A DNA stretch of 64,000 bases. Origin: Tethya wilhelma (Eukaryota > Porifera > Demospongiae > Tethyida > Tethyidae). Below, piece after piece: positions 45,654 to 59,507 of the stretch (position 1 is its first letter; every line of letters starts with the position of its first letter). Made by a program: the position numbers and the translations under genes. The DNA lies in assembly GCA_964030475.1 (NCBI GenBank), contig CAXIPT010000002.1, forward strand, positions 11,240,359-11,304,358, given 5' to 3'. The notes beneath the pieces were generated by a model. That model saw only the letters and a list, made by a program, of their open reading frames with translations. It was not told the DNA's origin and did no database searches.

Positions 45654-47249
45654 CGTTTAATTTCCTCATCTAGATCTGTTCTGAGAATGCTAACCCTCAT
45701 ATGCATCCAGGCCCTTGGCATGCATTTGAAAACAATGCATGTAAACATAAAATTTGTAATACTTGTGGTGAATTATTCAGAAACTGTATAGTAAATACAC
45801 ATGCAGTCTGTCTGTACATCATCCTGTCTTTGAATGGCCATCTGTCTGCTAATGCCATGCACACTGTTTATCAGGATACAACATACTTGCCCAAGGACTG
45901 GTGTTTGTGCAAGCAATTGACCACTCCAGATGCCAGCTAGAATAGTTCTCACACCTAATGTTGTTACCCTGGTTACAAGTGATAAACCTCTTAGAAGCTC
46001 ATGCATGCACATATCACAACATGCATATCATGTATGTAAAGTGTGTTCATTTAGCTCACTTATGTCACCCAAGCTTATATGTACACATATTTGTGGTAAA
46101 TGTGGCTGATTTGGTGTACAAACTACAACACAATGTGTGCAAGCCTGGTTTGGTTGATGCCATCTGACAGCTTTCCTCAGCTAGCTTTCCTTCAAGGTTG
46201 AATGCCTGGCTATAATGATATCATATAGGCAAGTGATCTGTTGTACTTAAACTTACTGGCACATATCAGTAACCTGTTGCTAGGCGGTCAACAAAAGCAA
46301 GAACCCAGCAAACTTCACAGATTTTTTTGACCAGTTATCAAGCAGGTAATTGTTCACAGCAGGGAACAAAAGAGGCAGCTGGTGTTGTTTTCTCTCTTCA
46401 CTTGTAACTGGATCCATCCCTCACAGCTGCTTAGGGTTGGTATGGGAAGTGATGTAGGCACTTTGGCAGACCACATGTATGCACAGCAAACACATACTAT
46501 GTGCAATTGACTAACTAAAATCAGAGCTAAAATGCTGCAGTCTACCAACCATGCTGGGTATGCAACCATCAGAGGTGTGTATACTTGCGGTAATTGTCAG
46601 TGCACTCAACTGTTATCCACACTGTTGCTCACTGTGCAATGCATAACTGTGTTAATGACACTTCACCTCTGAAAAGAAAAACAATTAACAACCACCAACA
46701 AAAAATGCTAACTATCAGCAACTTATGAGTGTTTGGGCCAATTTTGATAAATTAGAGAGGAACTGATGAACACATCTGTTTCATGCTTCTACTCACAGTG
46801 TGCAGCATGCATTTTGATCACCTATTGTGTACTGATCATACACTATGACAATCATAGAACTTAATAATTTCACTGTTTACTATAATTATCCAAAAGAATA
46901 CCACAGAAATGTGCAGCTGGAGGACTGAACCACATGACCACATGACCACATGGTTACAGTGTCATGTCTGTGGCTACAATAACACTTGGTTCTGAGGGGT
47001 CTCAGTCACTTAGTGGTCATATAGCTATTTAATATCTATGGCTTTCTGCAAAAAAAAACAAAATGCTACCAAAGAGCCAACTTGAGTTCATGCTAATGTA
47101 ATCGTAGATTATAGATTGTCCAAACCATTTATCTTTCAAACGAAATTTCTAATTAATGTAATCTACAGGTAAAAGTATATCTAACAAACACGAGTTTCTA
47201 CAATAATTAAAACGATCATTACCTGCTAGGCTAACAGGAAAGTCTGAGT

Positions 47250-48201
47250 CTATTGACACCTCTCTTCATCAAACTGCTCAAAAGCATAGTCAGTCTCAAA
47301 GTGTCCACCAGTAATGTAGTCTCTATAGGTGCCTTCAATCACAGTGTCATCGGGATCCGGTACCAGACCACTTGGACCTCCTTGAGCATCTCCAGCATAA
47401 TAGCAGTCCTCTTGAGTCTTGTCCCACGTCCTGTGATACAGCTCAGCAAGGAATCGTCTGGATTCACTGGGGTTAGTCACTGATGGTACTGTGACAACAC
47501 GAACATTGTCAGGGTTTTGAATGTCAGGGTGTCCAGGAAAATCAACCACAGCTTCAGTCTCGAGTTCAACATTCCAGAATTGACCTGGCATGTAAAGATA
47601 CAAGCCATTAACAAAAGCATCGCAACACACAATGTCATTGGAGCTGAATAATTTATGCATAATGTGTGCATATTCCATTCACCAATGAGTCCGTGTGAAG
47701 TCTGCCTGAGATTTATGCCTCTGGCTATGACAAACTTGATGGAGTCCTGGTTACTTCTCTGTTCACAGATCACCCACATCACCAGCTGCAGGTTCTCACA
47801 GTTTGGAACAGAAATACGAACTCTCCTTGGATAACTCTTAACAGATATTCCATCTGATGTGTACTGGTCATTAATTGGAGCAAAATCCTCCAAGTTAGAA
47901 GAAGATGAACTCATTGATGCAGAGCAGCCATCAAGGTCAACAAGAATGTTGTAGCATTGACCAGAATCACCAACAGCTCTCACACCAACTTGGCTTATGA
48001 TGTTTCCTTCTGCTGGGTTGTTCATTGGGCTGTAATAGGCATTTACACTCACACATGTGTCAGACACAAGGTTGAATGATGTGTTAGCTTGTCCCCTGAC
48101 TTCATAACAGAGAAGTCCAGTATCTTCAGGGTTGTCGAAGGAAGCAGCAAATGGCACAGTGTAAAGAGGGTCACCAATGATTGTATCGTTTCTAATAGTT
48201 C
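47250..48201 (-). CDS. AF-type gene P, C-terminal part (Wreath and last exon)
   Basis: Exon 47683-48201 (519 nt) encodes the Wreath-like domain with VPFAASFDNPED, LLCYEVRG, VNAYYSPMNNPAEGN and the CYNILVDLDGCSASMSSSSS signature. Exon 47250-47584 encodes GQFWNVELETE to FDEERCQ, then a stop. The upstream VWD exons are missing because the contig ends in a (TG)n tract at 48276. In the scaffold this tail seems attached to head C, but that link is contradicted by the duplicated segment to its right. Confidence 0.82.
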
Positions 48202-48215
48202 CTGCATTGTGTTGT

Positions 48216-48221
<6 letters not shown>

Positions 48222-48275
<54 letters not shown>
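48222..48275. repeat. (TG)n tract at a contig end
   Basis: About 27 TG units end at the single N at 48276. The tract is in the intron upstream of the Wreath exon of gene P and probably caused the contig break. Confidence 0.95.
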
Positions 48276-48276
48276 N

Positions 48277-49529
48277 TGGATTTACTCACGATCATCATCA
48301 ACTATCTCAACTCTTGCTACAGGTTCTGTGATGGTTACAAAGCTGGCCTGTGCTGGATCTCCAAGAGATAGACTTCCATTGAAAAACTCCAATGGCTCAA
48401 AAACAGTATCATCAGTGATGGGCACATTCACAGAAAGAGTGGTTATTCCAGATTCAAAGGTTATGGTTTGTGTGGTAGCAGTAAAATCACCTAGTGTGTT
48501 TGTGTGCATACATACCATTGTGTTCTTGTGTACATTACTGTGGTACAGTGGTCTAGAGTATCATTCTTACCAGGGGATATAGCAGTGCCATCTTGAGTGG
48601 TAAATACCACAGGTATTTCTGTAACTACTTCACCACTGATAATCTTGACCTCCAAAGTAGCCACTCCCACGGTTTCTAACACAGAGTATGATGTAGGATC
48701 GAATCCTAGGGTGATGACTCCTGTATAATCATAATTGTGTTAGAGAGAGTAAGCGAGTTGGTGTGAGTAAGATTTCGATTCGTACACTAACCTGGCAACC
48801 CATCATCATCGATGATGTTCACCATAGCATTTGGTTCAGTGATAGCTAAATCTGCTACATTGATATTTGGATCCACTATGAGTCGACCAAAGAAATTCTC
48901 AGTGCTCTCGGCTAAACTGTCACTATTAATGGGAACTCGAATAGTGGTTGTTAAGGGGTCATCATCATTTGGAAACGTCACAGGAATAGCATTGGACTGG
49001 GGGGTGGCTGTGTAGTCACTATTTGCTGTGTGTGCATGTATGAGTATAATACTCTGTATACATAGCATAACTTGAACAATGTGACATTGTATCAAGACTA
49101 TAATGATGCCAGATGTTATATACCAAGCATTAAGTTTGTATAATACATGCATGCATTGTGTTACCTCCACTGCTCACTGCTGAGCCATCCTCAGTGTAGA
49201 ACAGAACACCTCCATTTTGTAGAGGTCCAAAGTTGGTGGTTCTGATGACCAAGTCAACAAATCCTTGTCCTTCTTCCACTTCATACTCGACTGGATCAAA
49301 ACCAACTTGAGGAGCTGTGTATTAATAAATCAATGAACCAAAATCATGATAGGCTGTAATAGTAGAGACTTAATTCAGTTAGGGGGGAATAATAATTGTC
49401 ATCTGAAGTAAACATACGTGTTTCATCATCAATAATGGTGACAGTCCCATACTCGTTCAAAACAAGTGCATTTCTTCTAACTTCCACAAGATACACTTGA
49501 AATGTCTCAGGTGGTTCAGGATCATCATC
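48277..49529. repeat. 1,253-bp segment duplicated from 40490-41742
   Basis: By eye the two segments are the same base for base, introns included, and all translated exons are the same. Both are bounded by contig joins (41743 and 48276). This is what an uncollapsed contig overlap looks like rather than a biological repeat. Confidence 0.88.
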
Positions 49530-52244
49530 ATCAAGGATTGTAATCCTTAGAGTGTCCTGTGGACTCCTGGGCTCTGTATTGCCTTGCTGATATCTCAATC
49601 GGTGGCCAGGGAAGTTATTGGGTCTGGATGGTATAGGTTGATAGTCGCTGCCAGCTGTTGAAATTGAAATTTAATTTTTTTTGTCTGGTTTACTTTCTAT
49701 CCATACATACATTTATTGAGGATGGTCATGCATATTACCTGTTGCGTGTCCACTTCCAGTTCCAGAGTCACGCGAGCTAACCACAATCAAGGAAGGCAGT
49801 CCAATGTCTCCTCCGGTTCTAGTGATGAGAAATGGAATCGTTCCAGCAGTCTCCAGTACAACCCGATTAGGAATTTCAATCTGGGGCACTATATAGCATT
49901 TTATGAACAAAGACAAATTTAAATATATTTTTGAATACATCCTAGAGTAGTGTAAACTAATGATTAGTTCCTTACATCCTTCTGCATCCAGTTCAAATCC
50001 TGAAGGGTACTCAAAGGAAATCTCAATATCCAGTCCATAGATGAATGGGTAGAAGGCAGCTTGTGGTTGATTGTAAATGATGGCATGATCACCTTGAGGG
50101 AGGGCTGAGTATGCACCATAGCCACAGATAGTTGAGTCAGAACAGAAAATTGGAGAATATCCGCTTTCAGGAGTAAACACAGTTCCATTTACAAGTAGCT
50201 TTTTACTATCTTCTTCAGGATTAGTGAAGAACTGACTAGAAATCGTGTAACTAAGATACCCTTCAAACGAAGTTCTGACTTGCTTGGCAGTGGTTAGAGT
50301 GAAGTCGTTTAGATACTGTGTCACAGGTGGAACGTAGAGCATTGCAGGATCACCTCGTTCTAACACCTCATCAGCAGAATGACCCTTTGTATACTGCATC
50401 ACTGTAGCAGGAAGTGAGGTCTCAATGCAGCAAAATTCACGACGATAACTTTCTGTGCGTCCATCTGTAGGATCACCAACTGTGTCAAATTCAGCATATT
50501 CTCCTCGATTGATAGTTTGGGACAGTCTGGTTACAGGAGTTCCTTCTTCAGGTGTACAAGTAACAGTGACTTGATTGGGCCTGTTGCTTATTGATCCTAT
50601 TCTATACCGTTCACCTGACTCTCTGAATTGTAGTGGTGCAGTCAGAAATAGTGTACCATATGAAATATCTGGAGGGACTTGTTCCACTAAAACATCACAA
50701 GCAGTCACATCGTTGGGAACCTGTCCACATTCGTGACCAACCATGACAGTTATGGGCTTGTTTGATTCGAGTATAGTTCCTGTCAAATCACGTGGAGATG
50801 TAAACATAACAGTTTCACAAGCATCTAGATTGACATTTGCTTGACTAGTACCAAGGGTAGGTCCAATTTGAACTGAAAAACCATCGCTACTAATATCTGC
50901 TGAAATTGTGAGAGTTTGTGTTGGAATGATGGTCACTGTAGTGTCATCTTCACAAGGTACAATCATAAATCGACTGGTAAACTGCTGAGTAGTACCTACA
51001 ACATCAGCTGAGAAGACAAAGTACCTGTAACGATCTGGCTCATATTCACCATAGCTGACACAAGGTAGAGCCAGGAATGCATCTGTTGACACATCATCAT
51101 CATTCAGACCATAGATTGTAATGTTTTTATTGCCTTCAGCTTTGACACGTACACATCTGTCTCTCTGCGATTCTTGGAATACTCTGATGTCTTGTGATTG
51201 CACTGTTGGAGTTGCACTACTGGTTGGAAGAGTGACTGTTGTTGTCTGACCAGCCATTGCCATTTCAGTCCTTGTTGGAAATAGTGATTGGGCATTTGGA
51301 GCTTCCACTGTGAATGAAACTGGATCAGGTTCATCAGTGGTAATAAACAAGGCAATTGTTGGCTTTGGGGAAATTGCTTCTCCACCATTGCTCCAAAAAG
51401 CAAGGACAAACTCGTTTCCTTTTGAAGAGGGTCCAAAAGGATCTGAAATATTAAAGAATATTAGCATGCAGATTATTAGTGCACATAGAATTTCTGGATG
51501 CCAAGAAATTCTATTGAAAAGTGCAGCATTTGTAGAATTTAGACCCAACTTTTTGGTATCAAAAGATAGCTTGTGATAATAAGGCCAAGCTAGCGGTGTG
51601 TGTTTATCTAGACTAGCTCAAACTGTTTGCATTTTAGGCATCATTTAATTTTTACCATACAAACTTCCTATGTAACAAAAATTAATCTGTCAGTGATCGT
51701 GAAGCCACTGAAGGTGTAACTTTTGTTGGTTTGCAATTCTTTGCTACTCAAATTATAGAGAATTTACCCAGCTATTAGCAGCTGTTGAGATAATATTATC
51801 CTTAAGTTAATGGCTTAAAGATTAGCCTGTTTGGTGCGGCAAAATGTCAATCATCCGGAATCCCTATTTGACGTCATCTGCAGTGACTGGGCATGGGACG
51901 TCGCGCATTCGCCTAAATGCCGAAATTCGATATCCCATTATTTAAAATCAACCTAATTCCAGACTGAATATTAATATCAAGGCTAAGTTTTCTAGATTTA
52001 CGGCCCGATTCTATTTCAGTGCCCGGCCAAGTACTAAAGCAGTCTGAAATGCAAATTAAAATAGAATACACAAGAGTAGAATTGGCTGGAAACTTATAAT
52101 TATGCTAGCTTAGTTCCCAGGCCCAAAAACGAGGCAAAAAAACTTACCGACTGAGTTCCGCGGGTCATTTCTTGCGGTGTCTACTCTGCTTGCTAAAGCA
52201 GCGACAGCAAGCAGAAAGCACAGCTGTTGGGATTGTTTGCCCAT
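48290..52244 (-). CDS. AF-type gene C, 5' part (signal peptide, IgGFc-binding-like, three Calx-beta)
   Basis: Exons: 52148-52244 (ATG, MGKQSQQLCFLLAVAAL), 49976-51442 (489 aa, IgGFc-like), 49739-49888 with 49418-49654, 49165-49314 with 48792-49025, and 48571-48720 with 48290-48490 (three Calx-beta domains). All introns are phase 1. Translation starts at the ATG closest to the TATA box and begins a standard signal peptide. The last three to four exons are identical to the right end of the array 32222-41742, so I read this as the true 5' end of that gene, not of tail P at 47250. Confidence 0.85.
49976..51442 (-). CDS. IgGFc-binding-like domain exon of gene C
   Basis: A 1,467-nt exon from a TTTCAG acceptor to a GTAAGG donor. 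It carries SKGNEFVLAFW, DAFLALPC, RYRYFVFSAD, SRFMIVPCEDDTTVTI, DLTGTILESNKPITV, GHECGQVP and CGYGAYSALPQGDH. Compared with gene 1 it has an insertion of a few residues near the TVQSQDIRVFQ stretch. Confidence 0.8.
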
Positions 52245-52333
52245 GCTGCTGCTTTTATGTGCTATACCCACTCTGCAAACTTGCGCAGTGAAGAGATTTC
52301 AGACTTGAATGAGGTACGAAATAAACTTACCCC

Positions 52334-52341
52334 CTTTATAG
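52334..52341 (-). promoter_or_regulatory. TATA box of gene C
   Basis: Minus strand CTATAAAGGGGG, about 90 bp upstream of the ATG at 52244. The spacing matches the other AF promoters although the flanks differ. Confidence 0.55.
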
Positions 52342-52344
52342 CCT

Positions 52345-53668
52345 AGCAGAGGAAGTAGAAAAACGCGCGGAACTTCCGGTCAATAGATCTACTTTGGTGC
52401 ACAGCACGGTCTGAATTGGCCTCGCACCCTCTGGTGGTACAGTACAAGTTGGATGCAACAGGTGTCAATAACCATTGTTATCTTACTATAAATTCCATCC
52501 CTGGGTTTTAAAAACAATGGGTTTTGTTGAAAGCATATTTGGCATGTCAAGGTAAACCTAATCACAGATCTACTAGAGACATGGTCAATGATACAGCTGT
52601 ATGAAAGGCCAAATGAATGTGCTCATAGCCCACATGTATGTGTTGTTTTTGTTGTGAATATTTCTGCTTGTGTATTATAGCCGAGGAAACAGCCACAATC
52701 TGCCCACAATACTCCAAATCATTATTGTTTACATCTCATGATACCAAGCATGCATAAAGTCTAATTGACCAAAATTAATATAAATAATTCGCGTGGTTTA
52801 ATATGTTCACTGACCTGACATGTCCATTACCAGAATCAGTACTGTTACATTCATGCCAGTATCAAGACGATGACTATTATTATAGTGTATTTGACTTGAA
52901 TGAGTTTTAAATTTAAATTTCTTACTCGGTGTATTTCATATAGTTGGTTGCTAAGTAACATCTGCTAACTACTCAAGCATGCTATTAAATTACTGAGCTA
53001 CTCATCCTTGCAATTGTAGTAACTGTTTTTTTAGCTACAATAAATTTGCAAATAATTGTTGGGGGAAGAAAACAGTTGTTGTTTATTCAGATGTGGTTAG
53101 GGTGGTCCCTTTAGTGATTCACATCAAATACTAATAATTTGCTCAGAGACTTCTCAATGTCTCAGACACAGAGAGGCAAAGAATTCTCAGACATGTGACA
53201 TGCATGTTTGTGTTCTTTCAGTATGTTTAATTTGTACTAGAGACAAATCAATTTTAGGCTGCAATGTATACAGTGTATTTCATGCATCGCACATTAATTT
53301 TATAAGGGTCAGGCCTAGGGGCATTCAAATTTCATGTCAACTCAACAATTGCAACATAAAATGGCATGCCTAACTTGCTTGCTGAGTATGACTGCAATCA
53401 CAATTTTGGCATAAAAATGCTATGTGAAAATGTTATAATATTAATTGTCAGACACATAATTACATTCAATTGCAATTAATGACAAAATACATGTCATGAG
53501 TGTGACAGTGTGTATACCTAATTTAGGAAAAATCATGATAATCATAGCTATAATTCAGTTCTAAAGAATAATACATTCTGACCAAAATCAGTCATCGTCA
53601 ATTATAATTATGTGTGCATGGATATTAAATCTTGCGGTAAGTTGTAACTTATATCGTTCTTAGAATGT
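52345..53668. other. Intergenic region C-D
   Basis: 1.3 kb without exons. Segment 52938-53290 shares TTGCTAAGTAACATCT, GTTGTTGTTTAT, AGATGTGGTTAGGGT and TGTTTGTGTTCTTT in order with 63355-63700, the equivalent space between genes D and E. The intergenic DNA was therefore duplicated along with the genes. Confidence 0.65.
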
Positions 53669-56600
53669 TTATTGTATACATCTCTGCTCCTCAAACTGAC
53701 CAAATCTGTATTCAGTTTCAAAGAGCCCATCGGTAATATAGTCAACATATCTCCCTTCAATCACTGAGTCATCAGGATCTCTAACAAAACCACTACGTCC
53801 ACCTTGAACATCTCCAGCATAATGGCAGTCCTCATGAGTCCTGTCCCACGTTAAGTGATACAGCAGTGCAAGGAAACGTCTAGATTCACCGGGGTTAGTC
53901 ACTGATGGTACTGTGACAACACGATAGTCTTCAGGATTGGGAATGAATCCGGGAAGATTAGTAGCAGGCTCAGTCTCAAGTTCAATGTTCCAGAATTGGC
54001 CTATTAAACCAAACTTATAGGTGACAATAATACCATTTTATTTATTATTTGACCTACCAATTAGTCCATGTGAAGTCTGTCTGAGATTTATGCCTCTGGC
54101 TATGACAAACTTGATGGAATCTTGGTTATTTCTCTGCTCACAGATCACCCACATTACCAGCTGCACATTCTCACAGTTTGGAACAGAAATACGAATTCTA
54201 GAGGGATACTTCTTAACAGATATTCCATCTGATGAGAATTCATCATTTATTGGAGCAAAATCCTCCAAGTTAGAAGAAGAGGAACTCATTGATGCAGAAC
54301 AGCCATCAAGGTCAACAAGAATGTTGTAGCATTGACCAGAATCACCAACAGCTCTCACACCAACTTTGCTTATGATGTTTCCTACAGCTGGGTTGTTCAT
54401 TGGGCTATGGTAAGCATTTACACTCACACATGTGTCAGACACAAGGTTGAAGTTAGAGTTAGCTTGTCCCCTGACTTCATAGCAGAGGTTTCCAATCTCT
54501 TCAGGTTTGGCAAATGATGGAGCAAATGGCACAGTGTAGAGAGGGTCACCAATGACTGTATCATTTCTAATTGTTCCTGCATTGTTACATATAATATTAT
54601 GTCTTAGTGTACGTGTACATGGTTGACTGATTCCTTATACACATGTATACAAGTACTTGTGCATATTTTACATACCACACTCTGCTCTCTCTGAAAAAAT
54701 AACATTTGATGGAAGAAGGTAGCTTTGAGCAAAAGCTTCAACTTGAGCCATAGCTCCAATATTTGCAATGGTACCATCATTGCGCATAAGTTCACCATTT
54801 AAATTTCCACAAAGTCCACAAGTTTCAGCTAAGATGCTGTTACTATTGACACTTATTTCAAAGAAAGAACCATTTCCTGCCAAGAACGAGAGAAGCAATC
54901 ATCATTTCTTTTCTTTGCTGTCCAATTTTAGTCTAGTATGTGTAATTCCTTACCATACTGGTGAGTGATAACAAGTTGAAAGTCTCCACCTAGTTCAATT
55001 TGATTCACTCCAGGGGATTGTCTTGTAGTGACATCAAACTCTGGATAGCTGAACACTGTTGCTCCATTTTCATCATCTGGTTGCTGTTCTCCTTCAACAT
55101 TTCTGTGTATCTCACCATCTTCAAGACTAAGCCAGACACGGCCATTTAGCTCTAATCCAATGTTACGAGGTTCACCAGAATCTAAATGAAAGTCAGCACC
55201 AACAAGAACATTGCCAGCTGAAGTGTTGCAGCTTGAAAGAAAAACATGTCCACAAGGACCTTGGAAACGATACATAGTGTCCCGAGAGAAAGGTTTCACA
55301 CGCATTATGTCCACTCTACACACAGTCTCATTGCCTGAAGAAAGAGAACAATAATAAAAAATTGACTAGATATGTAAAGACCATACATGCACAAATGAAT
55401 AATAATTATATACAAAGTGTGGCCATTGTTTAATTCATCTGTATACTATGTTGATGATCACTTTTACCTAACAATAAACTCATAAATATGCATGGCCACG
55501 CATGTATGAGTATAACATAACTTACGTCTATGATCATTGTCAATGATAGTGATCTCTGCCATCGCAACACTGAGTCCTGCATATACATCTGGAATACTAG
55601 TTTTTTTTGTTCCAAATGAGACCATAAACACCTCAGGGGGCTCTTCATTGGCATCATCGACAATGGAGATTTGTTTACACAACACAGTCTCTCCAGGTTG
55701 GAAGGTGACGTTGGCTGCTAGGTACTTATAGTCCTCAGAGACTAGAGTGGAGATTATTATGCAATATTTCCTCTCATATTCAAAAATGCTAATTGCACAT
55801 GACTAACCTGTAGCTGCATTGTCAACATTCTGTTCACTGGTGACAACCTCTATAGCTACCTCTCTGGCAGCTGTGGTGTTTGCTCTGAGACAGACCGTCA
55901 CTGTTCCATTGCCTTCATTCACAACCACATCTGTTGAGTTAAAGTCGACTGCTATTGCTATAGATGTACATGTGTGATGTGTGCATGGATTATATATAAT
56001 TATATATCTTAATAGCAAAGAGTACTTACCATCATTTTCTCTGATAGATACACACACTTGATCAATTGGACCAACTCCAGTATCCTCATTGGGTAGGCCA
56101 TCGAAGAACAGTCTGAATTGTTCTTCTCCTTCTAATGCTTTGTCGTCATCAATGATTGTGATAGGCACACACAGCCTCTCTCCAGGCATGGTGTCTTCAT
56201 CGATAAGAAACATTCTTGAAGTAGGTGAGATGGTGTAGTCCAGATCACCTGCCATTTCAAGAAAAGTATATAAATTCACTGAAAAATCATTTCGAGTTTA
56301 TTCAACATTAACACTATTACACATTAATTGTAGTAACGTATGATATAAGTGTGTGTCAGGTCTTACATGTGGCTGGGTTGTCTGATTTAGGAGCAATGCC
56401 AACAGGGATGGTAACTGGTCTAGCTGAATTCCTGTTGGGAGTGAAGCAAGCTTCAATAGTGACATCATCTTCATCAGTAACAATTTCTGGTATTTCCCAC
56501 TCCACCACCAAATCTGTTATTCGTTAGAGAGGGAAAGAAGGTGATATGTTAATGTATCTGTGTATGTATGCTGCATGCATCATGTGTGCCCAGATAGTAA

Positions 56601-57786
56601 ACTTTTACTCACCATCATTATAAGTTATAGTCACACAAGCTTCTGCGTTTGCACCAGCAACAAGAGGACTGCCAGAAAAATCAAATCTAACAGAAAGCTG
56701 TTCATCATCCTCATTAGCTAGTTCGTCATCAATTACGGGGATAGTAACACATGCTCTGCCAGGCTCTGTAGTTGGCCCAATTGTGATATCTTGGGAGATA
56801 GGAGAGTAGTCCGAACCAGCTGTGTGGGAGTGTAAGAGATGCATGTGCAGGTGAATCAGGTGATTACCCCAGTAGACTAAAGTCAGGTTGGATTAGGTAC
56901 TATAGCATGCTTTCTTGTGACAGAAAAAAAAACACATGCTGGTCATGACTGTATTTGCATCACGTGGGTCATCCCATTACATGAGGACCTTGAGATCTGG
57001 TTTGGAAGTCAACTATAGTGTCTATGAATAGTATACTATTTTTTGCTCAATTACCCATGAGTTTTAGTATAGCTCAGTGGTAAGAGTATTCGACTAGAAT
57101 TCAAGTGACCTAGTGTTCGAATCCCAACTGCGACCTCAAGTTTTTTTTCACTTACCAGTTGCTGGGCTAGATGCTCCTGCTTTATCTCCTGACTCAATGG
57201 TGAATGTTACTGGTTCATCTAGAGCTGTGCTGATGGTGTAACACAGTTCAGGATCAGGACCACCTTCTGGAACAGTAAGATCTGGTACCTCCCATTCAAT
57301 AACAGGCATTGAAACTAAAATTACCAAAATACATCAATTAATAATTCAACCCGTACAATTTAGACAATACACTATACAGTTAAAACATACCACCATCATC
57401 AACAGTATTGGTAGTGACAGTTGCTTCAGGATTGGGTCCTAATTCTAAGGAAATAAAAACATACATTTAAACAAACATACTATGGGTAGCACCATTAGTA
57501 CAGTGTAAATCTTATAATTGTAAGTGATATCCACAAAATGGAACAGCAAGTTACAATGTTCGTACTACAAAGCTCATCATTATTGTCCAGTATAGTGATC
57601 TCTGCCACATCTTCTCCTAGTGTAACCCTATCATTTGGACCAGGGTTAGTCAGAACAGCATTGAATGTCTCGTCAAACTCAAATATGTCATCGTTGATGA
57701 TGTCAATTGAGATGGACAGTAATGAGTCATCAGGTTTAAACGTTAAAGTTTGGTTAAGTGCAGTGTAATCTCCAGAAGCTATCAAA

Positions 57787-57830
<44 letters not shown>

Positions 57831-59460
57831 ACATAATATAAAAGTAAGTGTTCGACAATGAGCTAGCACATTAGCAAAACCCCTTGTTTTCTCCTCACCA
57901 GTAGCAGCTCCATCTTGGGTGCTCAGTTCCACAGTGATAGGTACTTCAGATTCCCCTCTCTTGACCACCATTACATTGACAGCACCACCATCTTCAGCTA
58001 TCTCATAACTTGTTGGGTCAAACTCCACAAGGAGAACTGGATGAGTAGGACTATTATCAACTTAGAATACTGATGTGCTATGTCAGCTTTACATACACTT
58101 ACCATCATTATTGAGAATTGTGATCTCAGCTCTATTGTCATTTCCAATGATGACTCTCTCACCAGGGTTGTCTAGGAAAACATTGAACACTTCATTGAGC
58201 TCATAAATGTCATCATCAAGGATGGGTATTTCAATATCAAGGGAAGTCTGATCAGGTGCAAAGGTCAATGTTTGGATCACCTCACTGAAATCAGCAGGAT
58301 CTACAGGAGAAACCACAGAGAAATTGTAGTATTGTTTTCATACTAAAATTATGTGAAAGTACCAGTGCTTGTAGCTGATCCAGATTCAGTTTGGAGTACT
58401 ACATGTGCTGTCACCTCTCTCTTTGTGGCTTGAGTCCGTTTCACGACTGTCACTGTGGCAACACCTGCTTCCTCATTTTCCGTATAGGCAGTTGTATCAA
58501 ATTCCACTAATACAGCTATGGATAAAATGTTAACAGAAGTAAATGTTTACCATTGTCTTTTTAGTATAAACTACATACCATCATTGTCAGCGATCTCCAC
58601 TGTAGCATGAGGAACATCGATAACTACTTTAGAAGAAGATGAGCTACTCAGCAAGGCATCAAATGTCTCAGGTCTTTCACCAATGGAATCATCATTTGTT
58701 GAAACATTAACAGTTTGTTCTGTTGTTCCAGCAGGAAATGTGACAGTAGTAGTAACAGTAGTGTAATCACCAGGAGCTGGAAGAGATTGGAAGGGAAATG
58801 ATACCAAAGTCACCTTCACAGTTGATTTGAATCATACATGTGCCTTACCATTAGCTGACTGGTCTACTGTCTCTAGATCAACAGTGACATCATTCTGTGA
58901 AGGTGCAGACAGTACAAGTCTAAGCATTGCAGTGTCTCCTTCAGTGACAGAGTACGAGGTAGGATCAAATCCGACTGTAATAACCTGATCTGTAAAATGA
59001 ACAAAAAATTGTTAAATTAATGATTATTTCATAGATATTTTCTTCACTTACCATTATCACTGACAATTTCAACTCTCACTTTAGGTTCTGCAATTGTTAC
59101 AAAGCTGGCCTGTACTGGATCTCCAAGACATAGACTTCCATTGAAATACTCCATTGGCTCAAAAACATTATCATCAATGATGGGCACATCCACAGAAAGA
59201 GTAGTCATTCCAGGTCCAAAGACCAAGGTTTGTGTGGTAGCATTAAAATCACCTATGATTGTATTGTGTTAATTGTTGTGTATATACTATTGTGGTAGAG
59301 TAGTCCAGTTCTTACCAGGGGACATAGCAGTGCCATCTTGAGTGGTGAATATTATAGGTATTTCTGAAATTACTTCACCACTGACAATCTTAATCTCTAA
59401 CGTAGCAAATCCTTCTGTTTCTAACACAGAGTATGATGTAAGATCAAATCCTAGAGTGAC

Positions 59461-59507
<47 letters not shown>

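Larger units (their letters stand above)
42049..47249. other. Intergenic region between the AF tail P and the AF head Q
   Basis: 5.2 kb with microsatellites at 43830-43873 and 44488-44524, a SINE at 45470-45653 and a weak candidate gene at 44108-45005. Nothing else looks coding. It all belongs to the contig 41744-48275 that appears to be misplaced. Confidence 0.55.

Noticed and set aside
47250..52244. A short AF gene formed by head C and tail P
   Set aside because: It would have only three Calx-beta domains and no VWD, and the exact duplicate of its right part at 40490-41742 shows that the connection is an assembly artefact.
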